The notes: a model not told the origin generated them from the sequence alone. A stretch of 46,399 nucleotides of DNA from Planctomycetota bacterium (GCA_013152205.1 JAADGV010000029.1:1-46399), one strand, 5' to 3'. Numbered from the stretch's first letter, positions 1-9,163 are shown. Numbers and translations: made by a program.

Positions 1-69
1 ACTCCAAGGCTAGGAGAATTACGATAATATAATGGGAAAGATGGGAGGGCCAAATAGAATGCGCGCTAC

Positions 70-190
70 TTCAGATTAGAATGCGTATTAGACGCAAAGG
101 AAAGACAAGAAAGAGATTGTCTCGCAGAGGCGCAGAGATAGCGGAGAAAACTGAGATGTTTTCGCTTTACTGCGCTGGGTGCATCTGTGG
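70..190. repeat. Partial copy of the ~220-bp 'cgcaaaggcgc' dispersed element
   Basis: The stretch carries TTCAGATTAGA, GACGCAAAGG, TCTCGCAGAGGCGCAGAGA and TGCGCTGGGTGCATCTGTGG. These match parts of fuller copies at 10227-10447, 21840-21940 and 38278-38499. The copy ends about 5 bases from the stop codon of the DUF1552 gene, like the copy that abuts the stop codon at 10448. Nothing else is visible in bases 1-194. Confidence 0.6.
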
Positions 191-194
191 TTCT

Positions 195-1529
195 CTAGGC
201 CAAATTGTTTAGCGTGCCGGTGCTGTCGCCTAGGGCATCTACTTTTACTCCGGCTTGTTGGAGCATCGTTAGATAGAGGTTCATCAGGGGCGTTCCATTT
301 TTGTAGCGAATGTGGCGGCCCGTGGAGATGGCCCCTTGGCCGTTGCCTGCAACGAGGATGGGGAGATCGTCGTGGTTGTGGCGGTTGCCATCGCCGATGC
401 CGCTGCCATACACAAGCAGGGTGTTGTCGAGCAGCGTGCCTTCGCCTTCGGGAGTGTTGTCGAGGCGACTGAGAATGTAGGCCAATAGCTGAGTGTGGTA
501 GAGATTGATCTTCGCGATTTTTTCGATTTTTTCTTTGTCGTTTTGGTGGTGCGACAGGTAGTGGTGGCCTTCTTTGATATCAAGCACCGGATAGGTTTTG
601 CCACTGCCTGCGTCGGCGAACATGAACGAACAAATGCGGGTTTGGTCGGTTTGGAACGCTAAGGTCATCAGGTCGCCCATAAGCTGGACATGCCGGCCAT
701 AGTCGGCTGGGATGCCACGCGGCGGGACAATCTGGCCTTCGACGAAAAGATCGCCTTGCGGCTGGTTGATTCGTTTTTCGATTTCTCGAACGCCGTCGAG
801 GTACTCGTCAAGTTTCAGTCGGTCCCATTTGCCGAGCCGGCGTCGGAGTTGTCGGGCGTCGTTGGCGACTAGGTCGAGGATGCTTTTGCGCTCGGCATCG
901 CGTTTGGCGCGAGACTGTCGGCGGTCGACCGCTTTGCCACCACCGAAGAGACGTTCGAAGAGCAAGCTGGGATTGACTTCTTTGGTGGCTGGCGTGGTGG
1001 GGGTACGCCAAGAGATGTTGCTGCTGTAAGCGCAGCTGTAGCCGCTGTCGCAATCGCCCGAGGATTTACCGGCTTCGCAGCCAATCTCGATCGAGGGGAA
1101 TTTTGTGTGGCCACCTAAGTGGCTGGCGGCAACTTGGTCGACAGAGATGCCAACACGGGTATCTTTGCCTATGGTTTTCACGGCTTGCACGCCGGTGAGA
1201 AACGTGGCTGCGCAACGGGCGTGGTCGCCAGCACCGTCGCCATTGGCGCGGGCTTTGTCTTGGGTCAGGCCAGAGAGGATAAGCAGTTTTTCGCGAACTG
1301 GTGCAAGCGGCGCGAGTGTAGACGGGAGTTCAAAGTCGTTGCCCTCGGCTGTCGGTGTCCAGTTGGGCATGTGGATGCCATTGGGGACGAAGAGGAACGC
1401 CATGCGAAGCGGGGGCTGTTGGGCAGTTGAGGCGAATGCACCCGTCGGGACGAGACTCTCTAAGAATGGCAGCGACATGGCGGTTCCCAAGCCGCGAAGA
1501 AAAGTTCGTCGTGTTGAAGAGGATGTCAT
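195..1529 (-). CDS. DUF1552 domain protein, Tat-exported
   Basis: The 444-residue product has a twin-arginine export signal at its N-terminus (TRRTFLRG followed by a hydrophobic stretch ending near AFA), so export in a folded state is likely. The body matches the DUF1552 family as I know it: RMAFLFVPNGIH near the start, a GDHARC segment, and a C-terminal GDGNRHNHDDLPILVAG. The family is abundant in planctomycetes and almost always follows a DUF1592-type cytochrome gene, as here; its biochemical role is not established. I chose the ATG at 1529; a GTG at 1541 adds four residues and lies 3 bases after the upstream stop. The gene is the second of a two-gene operon with the gene at 1545-3911. Confidence 0.88.
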   Translation of the reverse strand: MTSSSTRRTFLRGLGTAMSLPFLESLVPTGAFASTAQQPPLRMAFLFVPNGIHMPNWTPTAEGNDFELPSTLAPLAPVREKLLILSGLTQDKARANGDGAGDHARCAATFLTGVQAVKTIGKDTRVGISVDQVAASHLGGHTKFPSIEIGCEAGKSSGDCDSGYSCAYSSNISWRTPTTPATKEVNPSLLFERLFGGGKAVDRRQSRAKRDAERKSILDLVANDARQLRRRLGKWDRLKLDEYLDGVREIEKRINQPQGDLFVEGQIVPPRGIPADYGRHVQLMGDLMTLAFQTDQTRICSFMFADAGSGKTYPVLDIKEGHHYLSHHQNDKEKIEKIAKINLYHTQLLAYILSRLDNTPEGEGTLLDNTLLVYGSGIGDGNRHNHDDLPILVAGNGQGAISTGRHIRYKNGTPLMNLYLTMLQQAGVKVDALGDSTGTLNNLA

Positions 1530-1544
1530 TGCAGGAGCCACGGG

Positions 1545-3911
1545 CTAGGGGGAGTCGATTTGAGTTTGCTGAAAGGGTGTGCTGTGGACAATTGCTTTTA
1601 CGATACTCGTAATTGTATCACCTTGTTCTCGGGTGGCGGTAGCGATTTGCTTGACGGCACATTGATCGTAGTACTCGAGCCCTCGGCCCAGGGCGTAGGT
1701 AAGCAACTGCTCTACCAGGCACTTACGCAGCGCCGGCAGGTCGGCGAGCAGGATGTCTCGGAGACCCGTGGGGCCATAAAATTCTCTGCCATCGGGCAAC
1801 TGGCCGCTGGCATCGATCGGAACTTGGCCGTCGGAGTCTCGCCAACGGCCAAGGGGATCGAAGTTCTCCAGAGAAAATCCTAGGGGGTCCATCACCCGAT
1901 GACAAACATTGCAGGAAGCTTTGGCACGATGGATTTCGAGACGCTCGCGGAGCGACTTGCCTGCGTCAGATTTCGGATCTTCGGCCAAGTCGGCAACGAT
2001 CGGCGGAGGGGGAGGGGCGTCGTTCAGTAGGTGTTGCAAGATCCATTTGCCGCGAAGCACGGGCGAAGTGCGATCGGGATGCGAAGTCACAGCCAGCACG
2101 CTGCCATGGACGAGCAAACCGGCTTGGCGATTGGCCGGCAATTTCACTTTGCGGAAATGGTTGCCTTCAACGCCTTCGATACTGTAATGGCTGGCGAGGC
2201 GACTGTTAAGAAAAGAGTAATCGGCACTAAAGAGCGTGGATAGCGGTAGGTTGCTCCGAAAAACATCTCGTAGCATTCGGAAGGTTTCTTCGCGCAGGGC
2301 GTTGGCCAATGGTTTGTCGAATTCGGGAAACAGCTCGGTATTAGGCTCGATCGTTTCGAGACGTCGGGTTTCGAGCCATTGCTCGCCGAAGTTTTTGATC
2401 AGCTCATCCGCGCGCGGGCTTGCTAACATGCGATCGAGTTGAGCATCAAGGTTTTGTCGCAAGGTGCCCGACGCTGCTTCTTGCATCAGTTGTTTGTCTG
2501 GCATCGAACTCCAGAGAAAATAGCTCAGCCGCGTGGCGAGTTGGTATTCGTCGATCGGAAAAATGCGAGTCGGATCAGAATCGACGGGGACTTCGCCACG
2601 GAACAAAAAACTAGGCGACACAAGCGCGAGCTGCACCACCAGTTGCATGGCACGTTGGTACGAATCGCCCGCGGCGTGAGCCTGTTCAACCAATTGCAAG
2701 GCGCGGTTTATTTCTTCTGTGGCGACGGGGCGACGGTAGGCGCGGGTAAGGAATTGGCGGATTGATTGCTCGGCCGATTTTCGCCAAGCAGTGGCATCAG
2801 CCCATTGATTTGCGGTGGGTGTTGAGGAAATCACAAGGCGATGGCTAAGTGGGAGATTTTTTGGCGCAAGTGCTTTGATCGGGCCAACGACTTCCAGCGA
2901 GTGAATAAATAGATTGCGATCGCGGCGGTTTGGGTCTTTTGCAAGCGGATTCCAGTAGTCGTTGGTAAACGAGACGCCAATTTTCGAAGTACCGGCTTTG
3001 GCGTGAAAAGAAACAAAATAGGTTTGCGGGTCGCCAGCGGTGGCGGCAACTTCGACGGTGCGGAGTTTTTGGTTGTTGAAGTCGAATTGCATGTGCGCGA
3101 GTTCGCTGCCCGCTTGACTGGCGAAGGCGCGAGCACGGAGCAGGTACTCGCCCGGAACAAGAAAGCGGGCAGTTACCGTGATGCGGCCATCGGTGTAAAG
3201 CAGTCGCAGATCGCCTCCCAGTTCTCCGCCCTGCAGTTGGTCGGCTGGGTAGTGGTGAATCGGTTCTTCGAGAGACTCGGGCGTAATCACTGCCACGGCA
3301 GCGATCTTTTCGGCGGCGTTGAGATATTTTTCGACGAGCAGCGGTGACAACGAAAGAACATCGCCGATGTTGTCGAAGCCGTAGCCAATGGTATCGCGAG
3401 GAAAGGTTTCGGTCGGGTCGAACTCGACCCCAAGAAGATCGCGAATGGTGTTGCCATACTCAGTACGGTTGAGTCGGCGAATGGTCACATGCCCTGGAGT
3501 TTGTGGTCCCGAGCAGTCGATGTAGTCTAACTCGGCTTCGAGCCAAGCAACGATGGCGGCGCGCTGGTCGTTGGAAGGTGCCTCAACATCCTCGGGGGGC
3601 ATGGTGTGGTCGCGAAGATGCTTGAGCACATTTTGCCAAGCCTCGCGGTTGTGATTGACCTGGGGGACTGTAAGAAGTTGTTCGAGAGAAAAGTCTGCTT
3701 CGGCTTCGTCGCCTGCATGACAGTCGAGGCAATAGGTTTCGACCAGCGGACCAACTGCATTGTGCAAGGAAGCGCGTGGCTTGAGTGGAGGCTCCGCAGC
3801 GGTTACCAGAAGGCTGGAATAAAACGCAAGGGCGATGGTTAGAAGCTGCACGTTACGCGCAACGCTGCACAGAAAATGTTTACCACGCGTTTTGTACGAG
3901 TCTCTAAGCAT
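1545..3911 (-). CDS. DUF1592-type secreted cytochrome-like protein (DUF1587/1595/1592/1588/1585)
   Basis: This 788-residue protein has a signal peptide (hydrophobic residues about 21-38), then a cytochrome-type heme motif C61-L-D-C64-H65. The domain order fits the planctomycete multi-domain family: DUF1587 (RRLNRTEYGNTIRDLLG, about 145-205), a carbohydrate-binding-like segment (about 220-340), DUF1595 (LTRAYRRPV), DUF1592 (RLSYFLWSSMPD), DUF1588 (HPDRTSPVLRGKWIL), and DUF1585 at the C-terminus (about 712-785). A second C667-x-x-C-H motif lies in the DUF1588 part. Such proteins are thought to act in the periplasm in electron transfer or polymer breakdown, but no substrate is proven. The ATG at 3911 starts the operon that continues into the DUF1552 gene. 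Confidence 0.88.
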   Translation of the reverse strand: MLRDSYKTRGKHFLCSVARNVQLLTIALAFYSSLLVTAAEPPLKPRASLHNAVGPLVETYCLDCHAGDEAEADFSLEQLLTVPQVNHNREAWQNVLKHLRDHTMPPEDVEAPSNDQRAAIVAWLEAELDYIDCSGPQTPGHVTIRRLNRTEYGNTIRDLLGVEFDPTETFPRDTIGYGFDNIGDVLSLSPLLVEKYLNAAEKIAAVAVITPESLEEPIHHYPADQLQGGELGGDLRLLYTDGRITVTARFLVPGEYLLRARAFASQAGSELAHMQFDFNNQKLRTVEVAATAGDPQTYFVSFHAKAGTSKIGVSFTNDYWNPLAKDPNRRDRNLFIHSLEVVGPIKALAPKNLPLSHRLVISSTPTANQWADATAWRKSAEQSIRQFLTRAYRRPVATEEINRALQLVEQAHAAGDSYQRAMQLVVQLALVSPSFLFRGEVPVDSDPTRIFPIDEYQLATRLSYFLWSSMPDKQLMQEAASGTLRQNLDAQLDRMLASPRADELIKNFGEQWLETRRLETIEPNTELFPEFDKPLANALREETFRMLRDVFRSNLPLSTLFSADYSFLNSRLASHYSIEGVEGNHFRKVKLPANRQAGLLVHGSVLAVTSHPDRTSPVLRGKWILQHLLNDAPPPPPIVADLAEDPKSDAGKSLRERLEIHRAKASCNVCHRVMDPLGFSLENFDPLGRWRDSDGQVPIDASGQLPDGREFYGPTGLRDILLADLPALRKCLVEQLLTYALGRGLEYYDQCAVKQIATATREQGDTITSIVKAIVHSTPFQQTQIDSP

Positions 3912-3959
3912 GAGTGCTGCGTAGAGCAGGGGTGGCAGGATTTTTATGGTGGGGGTTTC

Positions 3960-3965
3960 ATTATA
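3960..3965 (-). promoter_or_regulatory. Candidate -10 box for the DUF1592-DUF1552 operon
   Basis: On the minus strand the sequence reads TATAAT about 49 bases upstream of the ATG at 3911. No good -35 element is visible at the usual spacing, so this is only a candidate. Confidence 0.3.
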
Positions 3966-4068
3966 GCCGAAAAAATCGACTCCGTGGGATGGAAAAATGG
4001 CCCGCCCCTCGATCCACTCGTTCTATGCAGCCGGACCGCCACGCGGTCCACGGAGCCCCGGAGGCAAG

Positions 4069-4180
4069 TAGGACGATTGCAAAGTCATGCTAGCCGCAGG
4101 CGGAAGCTGCGGTCGAATCTGAAAAAACCGCGGCTTCCGCTCGCGGCTATTACAGAATCAGTGACTTTGCAATCGTCCTG
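4069..4180. repeat. Nested inverted-repeat element, family A copy 1
   Basis: This is the main content of the 396-base gap 3912-4307. Outer arms GGACGATTGCAAAGTCA (from 4070) and its complement TGACTTTGCAATCGTCC enclose inner arms TAGCCGCAGGCGGAAGC and GCTTCCGCTCGCGGCTA separated by an A-rich loop (GAAAAAACC). Related copies lie at 28590-28700, 30938-31026 and 33281-33380. The rest of the gap shows no convincing gene. Confidence 0.8.
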
Positions 4181-4307
4181 CGGAGGCCAGTGTGCCTCCA
4201 GCCTACCCCCCGAGAAAAACAGCGATGCAGCGAATCGTGTATAGTTAGGTCAGACTCGATCGACGGTTAACCGAATTTCCTGTTCCGCAAACTACCCCAG
4301 GCTTCTC

Positions 4308-5456
4308 ATGAGGACCACGGTCCTTCTTATCTGGAAAGAACTGCTGCACCGCAAAGGTAGCTTTCTGCTTGGGGCGATCGTTTTGACCGCTGCCGTTGCG
4401 CTGTGTGTTGCCCTGTCGATTACCGAAATTGCAAGCCAACGTGAGACCCGTCGCGTTACCCGAGACCTGGGGTTCAACCTGCGAATTATTCCGCGGGAGA
4501 CGGACATGGAACATTTCTACCTAACCGGTTATTCGCAACAGACCATGCCGGAAACGGCTATCGATAAGCTGGCGAAGATTAAAGATTTTTCTTACAACCA
4601 TCTGGTGGCATCGCTTCAACAGAAGGTCGAGGTCGCAGGCTCCCAAGTTTTGCTGATGGGCATTTCTGGCGAACGGGCACCTCCGGGCAAAAAGAAACCG
4701 CCGATGATTTTTTCTGTAGAACCCGGCACCGTGCATGTGGGCCACGAAGCGGCTCGACTGCTTGGGGTGAAAAAAGGCGACACGCTCACCTTGGGAGATC
4801 AGACCATGCGTGTTGCACGCGTGATGCCCGAAATGGGCACGGTCGACGACATCCGTGTCATCGGGCTGCTGGCCGACGTGCAGAAAGTGCTGGGGCTGGA
4901 AGGACAGATCAACGAGATTAAAGCCATTGATTGCCTCTGCCTGACCGCCGACGAAAATCCTCAAGCCATTCTGCAAGACCAACTACAGCAGGCACTGCCC
5001 GAGGCGCGAGTGGTTATGCAAAGCTCGATTGCTGAAGCGAGAGCCCGACAACGGCAGATGTCGGAAAAGTATGCCGCCTTTGTGATGGGTGCGGTGCTGC
5101 TTGTGGCGGCTGCGTGGATTGGCGCATTGGCCATCGTGAATGTTCGCCAGCGATACGGAGAAATCGGCTTGTTCCGAGCGCTCGGCTATGGTTCGTGCGT
5201 GATCGGCTCGTTGGTGCTGGGCCGCGCGGTGTTGATCGGTTTGACCTCGGGCTTGTTGGGCTACTTTTTAGGAACTTGGCTGGCGTTGACTTGGGCGCCT
5301 GAGATATTTCCGGTAACGGCACGTGCGATTCGCGCCTTGCCAAGCCTCTTGCCCTGGGCATTGGTGGCCACCCCGTTGCTGGCTGCCGTGGCCAGTTTGA
5401 TTCCCGCGGCCATTGCCATCACGCAAGATCCGGCCGACGTGCTCCGCAACCAGTAA
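4308..5456 (+). CDS. ABC transporter permease, FtsX/MacB type
   Basis: The 382-residue protein has the four-helix FtsX layout. One helix (about 17-40) is followed by a large extracytoplasmic domain (about 45-250), then three helices (about 255-280, 295-325 and 345-372). The RQRYGEIGLFRALG segment after helix 2 is typical of MacB/LolCE-type permeases, which couple ATP hydrolysis to periplasmic motions rather than moving solute across a pore. The ATPase partner follows 41 bases downstream, so the two form one transporter. No periplasmic adaptor gene is adjacent. The ATG at 4308 is the first in frame. The pair runs convergently to the molybdate-type operon and may be functionally tied to it, but that is inference. 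Confidence 0.82.
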   Translation: MRTTVLLIWKELLHRKGSFLLGAIVLTAAVALCVALSITEIASQRETRRVTRDLGFNLRIIPRETDMEHFYLTGYSQQTMPETAIDKLAKIKDFSYNHLVASLQQKVEVAGSQVLLMGISGERAPPGKKKPPMIFSVEPGTVHVGHEAARLLGVKKGDTLTLGDQTMRVARVMPEMGTVDDIRVIGLLADVQKVLGLEGQINEIKAIDCLCLTADENPQAILQDQLQQALPEARVVMQSSIAEARARQRQMSEKYAAFVMGAVLLVAAAWIGALAIVNVRQRYGEIGLFRALGYGSCVIGSLVLGRAVLIGLTSGLLGYFLGTWLALTWAPEIFPVTARAIRALPSLLPWALVATPLLAAVASLIPAAIAITQDPADVLRNQ

Positions 5457-5497
5457 AATTTCGCCTCACACATTTCACCCAGCGCGTCCGGCTCATC

Positions 5498-6172
5498 ATG
5501 GAACCCACCATTTCACTAACCCAGGTGAGTAAGCACTACTCGATGCCTGGGGGGCGCAACGTCGTTGGCTTAGACGAGGTGTCACTTTCGGTTGATCGGG
5601 GGCAGTTTGTTTCGGTACAAGGTCCGAGCGGGTCAGGCAAAACAACTTTGCTGCTGACGATCGGCGGGATGCAACGCCCCACCTCTGGCCAAGTGACCGT
5701 GGCCGGCCGCGATTTGTATGCACTCAGCCATGCAGAGCAAACCAAATTTCGTGCGGACCATTTGGGTTTTGTGTTCCAGATGTTCCACCTCGTACCGTAC
5801 TTGAATGTGATCGAAAACATTTGCCTTGGCGCTATCGGCCAAGCCGACGTCCAAGAACAGGCCGAAGGGTTGCTCGATCGATTGGGTCTTACAGATCGTT
5901 GGCAACACAAACCGTCTCACCTGAGCGTGGGAGAGTGTCAGCGTACCGCTCTGGCGCGAGCTTTGGTTGCCCGCCCCGACCTCATCTTGGCCGACGAACC
6001 GACCGGCAATCTAGATCCTGAAAACACTGCGGTCGTATTGAAAGTATTGGCTGATTTTTGCCAGGAAGGCGGATCGGTACTGCTCGTCACGCACGGCCAA
6101 GAAGCTCACGGCCTAGCAGATCGAAGGTTGCAGATCGAAAAAGGACGACTTGAGGAGCTAAACGTGTTGTGA
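5498..6172 (+). CDS. ABC transporter ATP-binding protein, LolD/MacB family
   Basis: The 224-residue nucleotide-binding subunit is full length for LolD-type ATPases. Walker A is GPSGSGKTT (42-50), the Q-loop region reads FVFQMFHLVPYLNVIEN (91-107), Walker B with the catalytic glutamate is LILADEP (162-168), followed by TGNLDPENT, and the switch histidine lies in LLVTHG near 198. The signature motif is LSVGE (142-146) rather than LSGGQ, a modest departure also seen in some active ATPases. It is the partner of the FtsX-type permease immediately upstream. Confidence 0.88.
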   Translation: MEPTISLTQVSKHYSMPGGRNVVGLDEVSLSVDRGQFVSVQGPSGSGKTTLLLTIGGMQRPTSGQVTVAGRDLYALSHAEQTKFRADHLGFVFQMFHLVPYLNVIENICLGAIGQADVQEQAEGLLDRLGLTDRWQHKPSHLSVGECQRTALARALVARPDLILADEPTGNLDPENTAVVLKVLADFCQEGGSVLLVTHGQEAHGLADRRLQIEKGRLEELNVL

Positions 6173-6249
6173 CAATTCGGTGACTCCAAATTGGAGATGC
6201 CAAACGGCACATGGTGGCCAAATGGCGTCTTAACGCCGAAGGTGTTACA

Positions 6250-6570
6250 CATCGTAGCCCAGGGTCGCGACCGCAGCGAGCGCACCCTGGGTTTGGTAGG
6301 CAACCCAACAATCGTCCGAGAGAATAGCGTGATTTAAAAACGGTATGTCGATGAGGACAAAATCAAGCCGCGGATGAGTTTCGGCCTCGGCAACGTGCCG
6401 TTGATTGGCTGAGCTACAAACTCGACCGAGGATCCCAGGCAAATTAAACCTAGGGCGGCGGCAAGCCTCGCTATGCTCGCTTGCCTTGCCCTAGGCTGTG
6501 ATGTTTTGCCCCGTTGGGGCAGAAGCAGCTTTGCTGCTTCGATACAATGTTCAGCCACTAAAATCACTGA
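6250..6570. repeat. ~310-bp multi-hairpin intergenic unit, family F copy 1
   Basis: The 498-base gap 6173-6670 is dominated by a unit that recurs at 34178-34492. It begins with a hairpin (CCCAGGGT 6258-6265 with ACCCTGGG 6284-6291). It continues through GGCAACCCAACAATCGTCCG-like and TCAAGCCGCGGATGAGTTTC segments. It ends with CCTAGGGC...GCCCTAGG (6449-6495), GCCCCGTTGGGGC (6508-6520) and GAAGCAGC-TTT-GCTGCTTC (6522-6540). A 49-base core (6449-6497) is identical to 34382-34430. The first hairpin could terminate the upstream ABC genes. Confidence 0.85.
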
Positions 6571-6670
6571 GGAACCAAGAAAACCCTGTAAGGGTTGCAC
6601 AATCAAAGAATTGCCGAAAAAACGTGCCGCTTTAATTTGTGAAACCCCTTTGGGGTATTCGCATTGCGTC

Positions 6671-7555
6671 TCACAGCGTCAGCTTGTTTGCGCCCCAGGT
6701 GCGGATCACGATCAATACGGCTGCTGCTGCCATGATCATAATCAGCGATACGGCGACTGCGGCTCCGAGATCGCCGATACTCAGTTCGAGAAAAACGGTT
6801 GTGGACAGCACTTCGGTCTTTCCTCGAGTAGCGCCGGCAAATACCAGTAGGGGGCCAAATTCGCCAAGTGCGCGAGCCCACGCCAGCGTCCCGGCTGTCA
6901 AAACCCCGGCTCGTGCTTCGGGTAGTACGACTCGGAAAAAAGCCTGTGCCTGATTGCATCCTAGGGTCAGGGCTACCTTCTCGCGGCGGGTGTCGATCAA
7001 ATCGAACGTGGCGCGCATCGTTCGCACGGCAAACGCACAAGCTACCACAAACTGGGCCAACACGACCGCCGGTAACTGATACACCACCTGCTCGCGGATT
7101 GCGACCGGCGCGTATTGAAACAGAATCAGCAAGCTCAAGCCCACCACCAAGGGAGGAAGCACAATGGGGATGTCTAGGACCGCATCGATAAAATTTCTTC
7201 CGAAAAATTGGTGTCGAGAAAGCAAATACCCTACAGGTATCGCCACGATCAAAGAAAGGATCGCGGTGATCGTACAGGAAACCAGGCTTAGGACAATGGA
7301 ATACTGGATGTTGTCGTCTGAAAGTGCGGCCACGATCGGGTTGTTGACAAAAACGGCTAGCCACGGATGGGCTGCTGACCATTCGGGGCTGGCCACTGCT
7401 GGAGAATCTTCCTGAAACATGTAACTGGCGTCTGCCAGAAGCATCGCCAACAGCAGCAGCAAGTAGGTGCTACTGATAATGATAAAGGCCACGTAAAACG
7501 GCACATCGGAACGGATGTGAAGTGGCGGATTGGTTTTTGATGGGGGCGTTTTCAT
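6671..7555 (-). CDS. Molybdate/tungstate-type ABC transporter permease (ModB/WtpB-like)
   Basis: The 294-residue membrane protein has the inner-membrane permease fold, with an N-terminal helix (about 22-44) and further helices to the C-terminus. The sequence PIVLPPLVVGLSLL and the coupling-helix region with ALGEFGPLLVFAG (EAA-loop neighbourhood) match ModB/CysT/WtpB permeases. Its partners are the ModC-like ATPase (10448-11143) and the duplicated binding protein whose stop lies 18 bases upstream of this start. It is the last gene of the six-gene minus-strand operon. The transported oxyanion (molybdate, tungstate or another) cannot be told from sequence alone. Confidence 0.85.
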   Translation of the reverse strand: MKTPPSKTNPPLHIRSDVPFYVAFIIISSTYLLLLLAMLLADASYMFQEDSPAVASPEWSAAHPWLAVFVNNPIVAALSDDNIQYSIVLSLVSCTITAILSLIVAIPVGYLLSRHQFFGRNFIDAVLDIPIVLPPLVVGLSLLILFQYAPVAIREQVVYQLPAVVLAQFVVACAFAVRTMRATFDLIDTRREKVALTLGCNQAQAFFRVVLPEARAGVLTAGTLAWARALGEFGPLLVFAGATRGKTEVLSTTVFLELSIGDLGAAVAVSLIMIMAAAAVLIVIRTWGANKLTL

Positions 7556-7573
7556 TGCATGTACTTTGAAGGG

Positions 7574-9163
7574 CTATTCCAATTCCGACAAGTCCTCGCT
7601 ACTGAGTTCCCACTGAAAACCGGCAGCCTCAAATTGCTCACGTGACTGGGCGATCGCTCGAAGAAGTCGCCGCATAAGATGCTTGTTCACACTACTTCGA
7701 GCAATCCCAAAAGGTTGGACGGCCAAAGCCAGAGGCGAATCGATCGGTATGGCTTCCAGGCGATCGCCTTCAGCTAACGCGTCGGACGCATAAACCAGGG
7801 CAACATCCGCCGAGCCCGTGGTGATCGCCGGTACAAGCAGCGACGAGGTGGCGGTTTGGGTCACCACGTTATGCTCGAACACTTGATCGTAGATGCCCGC
7901 AGACTCCAAGAGCCGTCGGCTAAGGACGCCTATCGTGCATTGATCCGGTTGGCCAAGGGCAACACGCACACCCGGACGTATCAGATCTTGCAGGCTTTTG
8001 ATTTGCTTAGGGTTCCCCGACGCCACGACCAGTCGGATTGGGACGTTGGAAACATCATGTGTATCTTGAAACAGATCTTTTACCGTTTCGAGGTAGTACC
8101 GATCGCAAGCCATGTAGCTGTCGGGGAAGTTGCTCGCCGCATGTTCCTCTTGGAACAGGGTTCGCATTTGGGCGGTCAGGATACCACACCCATTGTAGAC
8201 GGTGTTGATCTCCACCCCTTCACGCTCGGCAAACCGCTGAAGAATGGGCTCCAGAGCCCGGCGATTGACCGAGCCCGCAAAGAAAACCAACTGGGGCACC
8301 TCTTTCCAGACATCGCCCTCCACGGGCTGGTAGCCAAGTGCGGCAAATGTTTTCAAGCCCTGGTCGCGAGCCGCCAGGTAACGGGCGAAATGCAACGCTG
8401 CGGTAGGATGTTGGGAATCACTCAAGATGCCAACGCTTATATTCGCCACGCCTTCAGCAAGCTGAGGTATATTGATGGTTTCAATGTCGGGGTACTGCAA
8501 CGCCACCGCGTCCCAAAGGATGCCTGCGTCGATGCTGCCTAGCTTGATGTCGTTGGCTACCTCGCCCACCGTTGGTTTGAAGACGCCCTTCTTGCGAACC
8601 CTTTCGCGGAGCGCCGACCAGTCGCCCGTTTTTTGCAAGGCGCCTCGCGTGACCCTGCCAATGGCTGCTTGGTCGGGGTTCGCCAGCACGACGCGTACGT
8701 TGTCTCGCAATAGGTCTTCCAAGCTGTGAATCTGCTTGGGGTTGCCTCGTTGAACTCCTACGACCGCCTTCATTTTTGCCAGCGGCAGAGCTTCCTTCAC
8801 TAGGCCCTTCTGTCGGGCTAATTCGAGGTAGAAATTGTCCGCGGCGAGATACAGGTCGCCCGTGCGGCTCACTTCCATTTGGCTAAGTAGCGTATTCGAC
8901 CCCCCATATTGCAATAGGATGCGAACCCCATATTCTCGATGATAAGCATCCGCCACAATTTCTAGCGGCTTCCGCATCCCTGCCGCGCAGTACATCGACA
9001 GTTCTTGCACCTTTGCATCGGCCCCACCCAAGGAAGGCCCCCGAGAAAGCAGGGCAACCAGCGCGCCCAGCAATACGAGCGATGAACATGCCAACAATAC
9101 CAAAGAACTAGCACGGCCGGAGCGTGGCGAGTGGCGTGTGAAGTAGGTTGGCAAGACGGTCAT
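7574..9163 (-). CDS. Tandem-duplicated ModA-type oxyanion-binding protein
   Basis: The 529-residue protein has an N-terminal signal/anchor helix (about 18-40) and then two periplasmic binding domains of the ModA class in one chain (about 55-280 and 290-515). The duplication is visible directly: both halves carry the pattern GNPKQIxSLxDLxR, then VRVxL..PDQ..IG.....R..L...G, and both begin with an anion-loop-like stretch (CAAGMRKPLE, FAGSVNRRALE) followed by a second one (YGGSNTLLSQM, YNGCGILTAQM). Ordinary ModA proteins have one such unit of about 230 residues. Its start overlaps the moeB-like stop by 4 bases, so translation is probably coupled. It should feed the ModB-like permease just downstream. 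Confidence 0.85.
   Translation of the reverse strand: MTVLPTYFTRHSPRSGRASSLVLLACSSLVLLGALVALLSRGPSLGGADAKVQELSMYCAAGMRKPLEIVADAYHREYGVRILLQYGGSNTLLSQMEVSRTGDLYLAADNFYLELARQKGLVKEALPLAKMKAVVGVQRGNPKQIHSLEDLLRDNVRVVLANPDQAAIGRVTRGALQKTGDWSALRERVRKKGVFKPTVGEVANDIKLGSIDAGILWDAVALQYPDIETINIPQLAEGVANISVGILSDSQHPTAALHFARYLAARDQGLKTFAALGYQPVEGDVWKEVPQLVFFAGSVNRRALEPILQRFAEREGVEINTVYNGCGILTAQMRTLFQEEHAASNFPDSYMACDRYYLETVKDLFQDTHDVSNVPIRLVVASGNPKQIKSLQDLIRPGVRVALGQPDQCTIGVLSRRLLESAGIYDQVFEHNVVTQTATSSLLVPAITTGSADVALVYASDALAEGDRLEAIPIDSPLALAVQPFGIARSSVNKHLMRRLLRAIAQSREQFEAAGFQWELSSEDLSELE

Noticed and set aside
4245..4514. Minus-strand frames overlapping the FtsX-type permease start
   Set aside because: They mirror the coding strand of the permease and extend into repeat-rich gap DNA.
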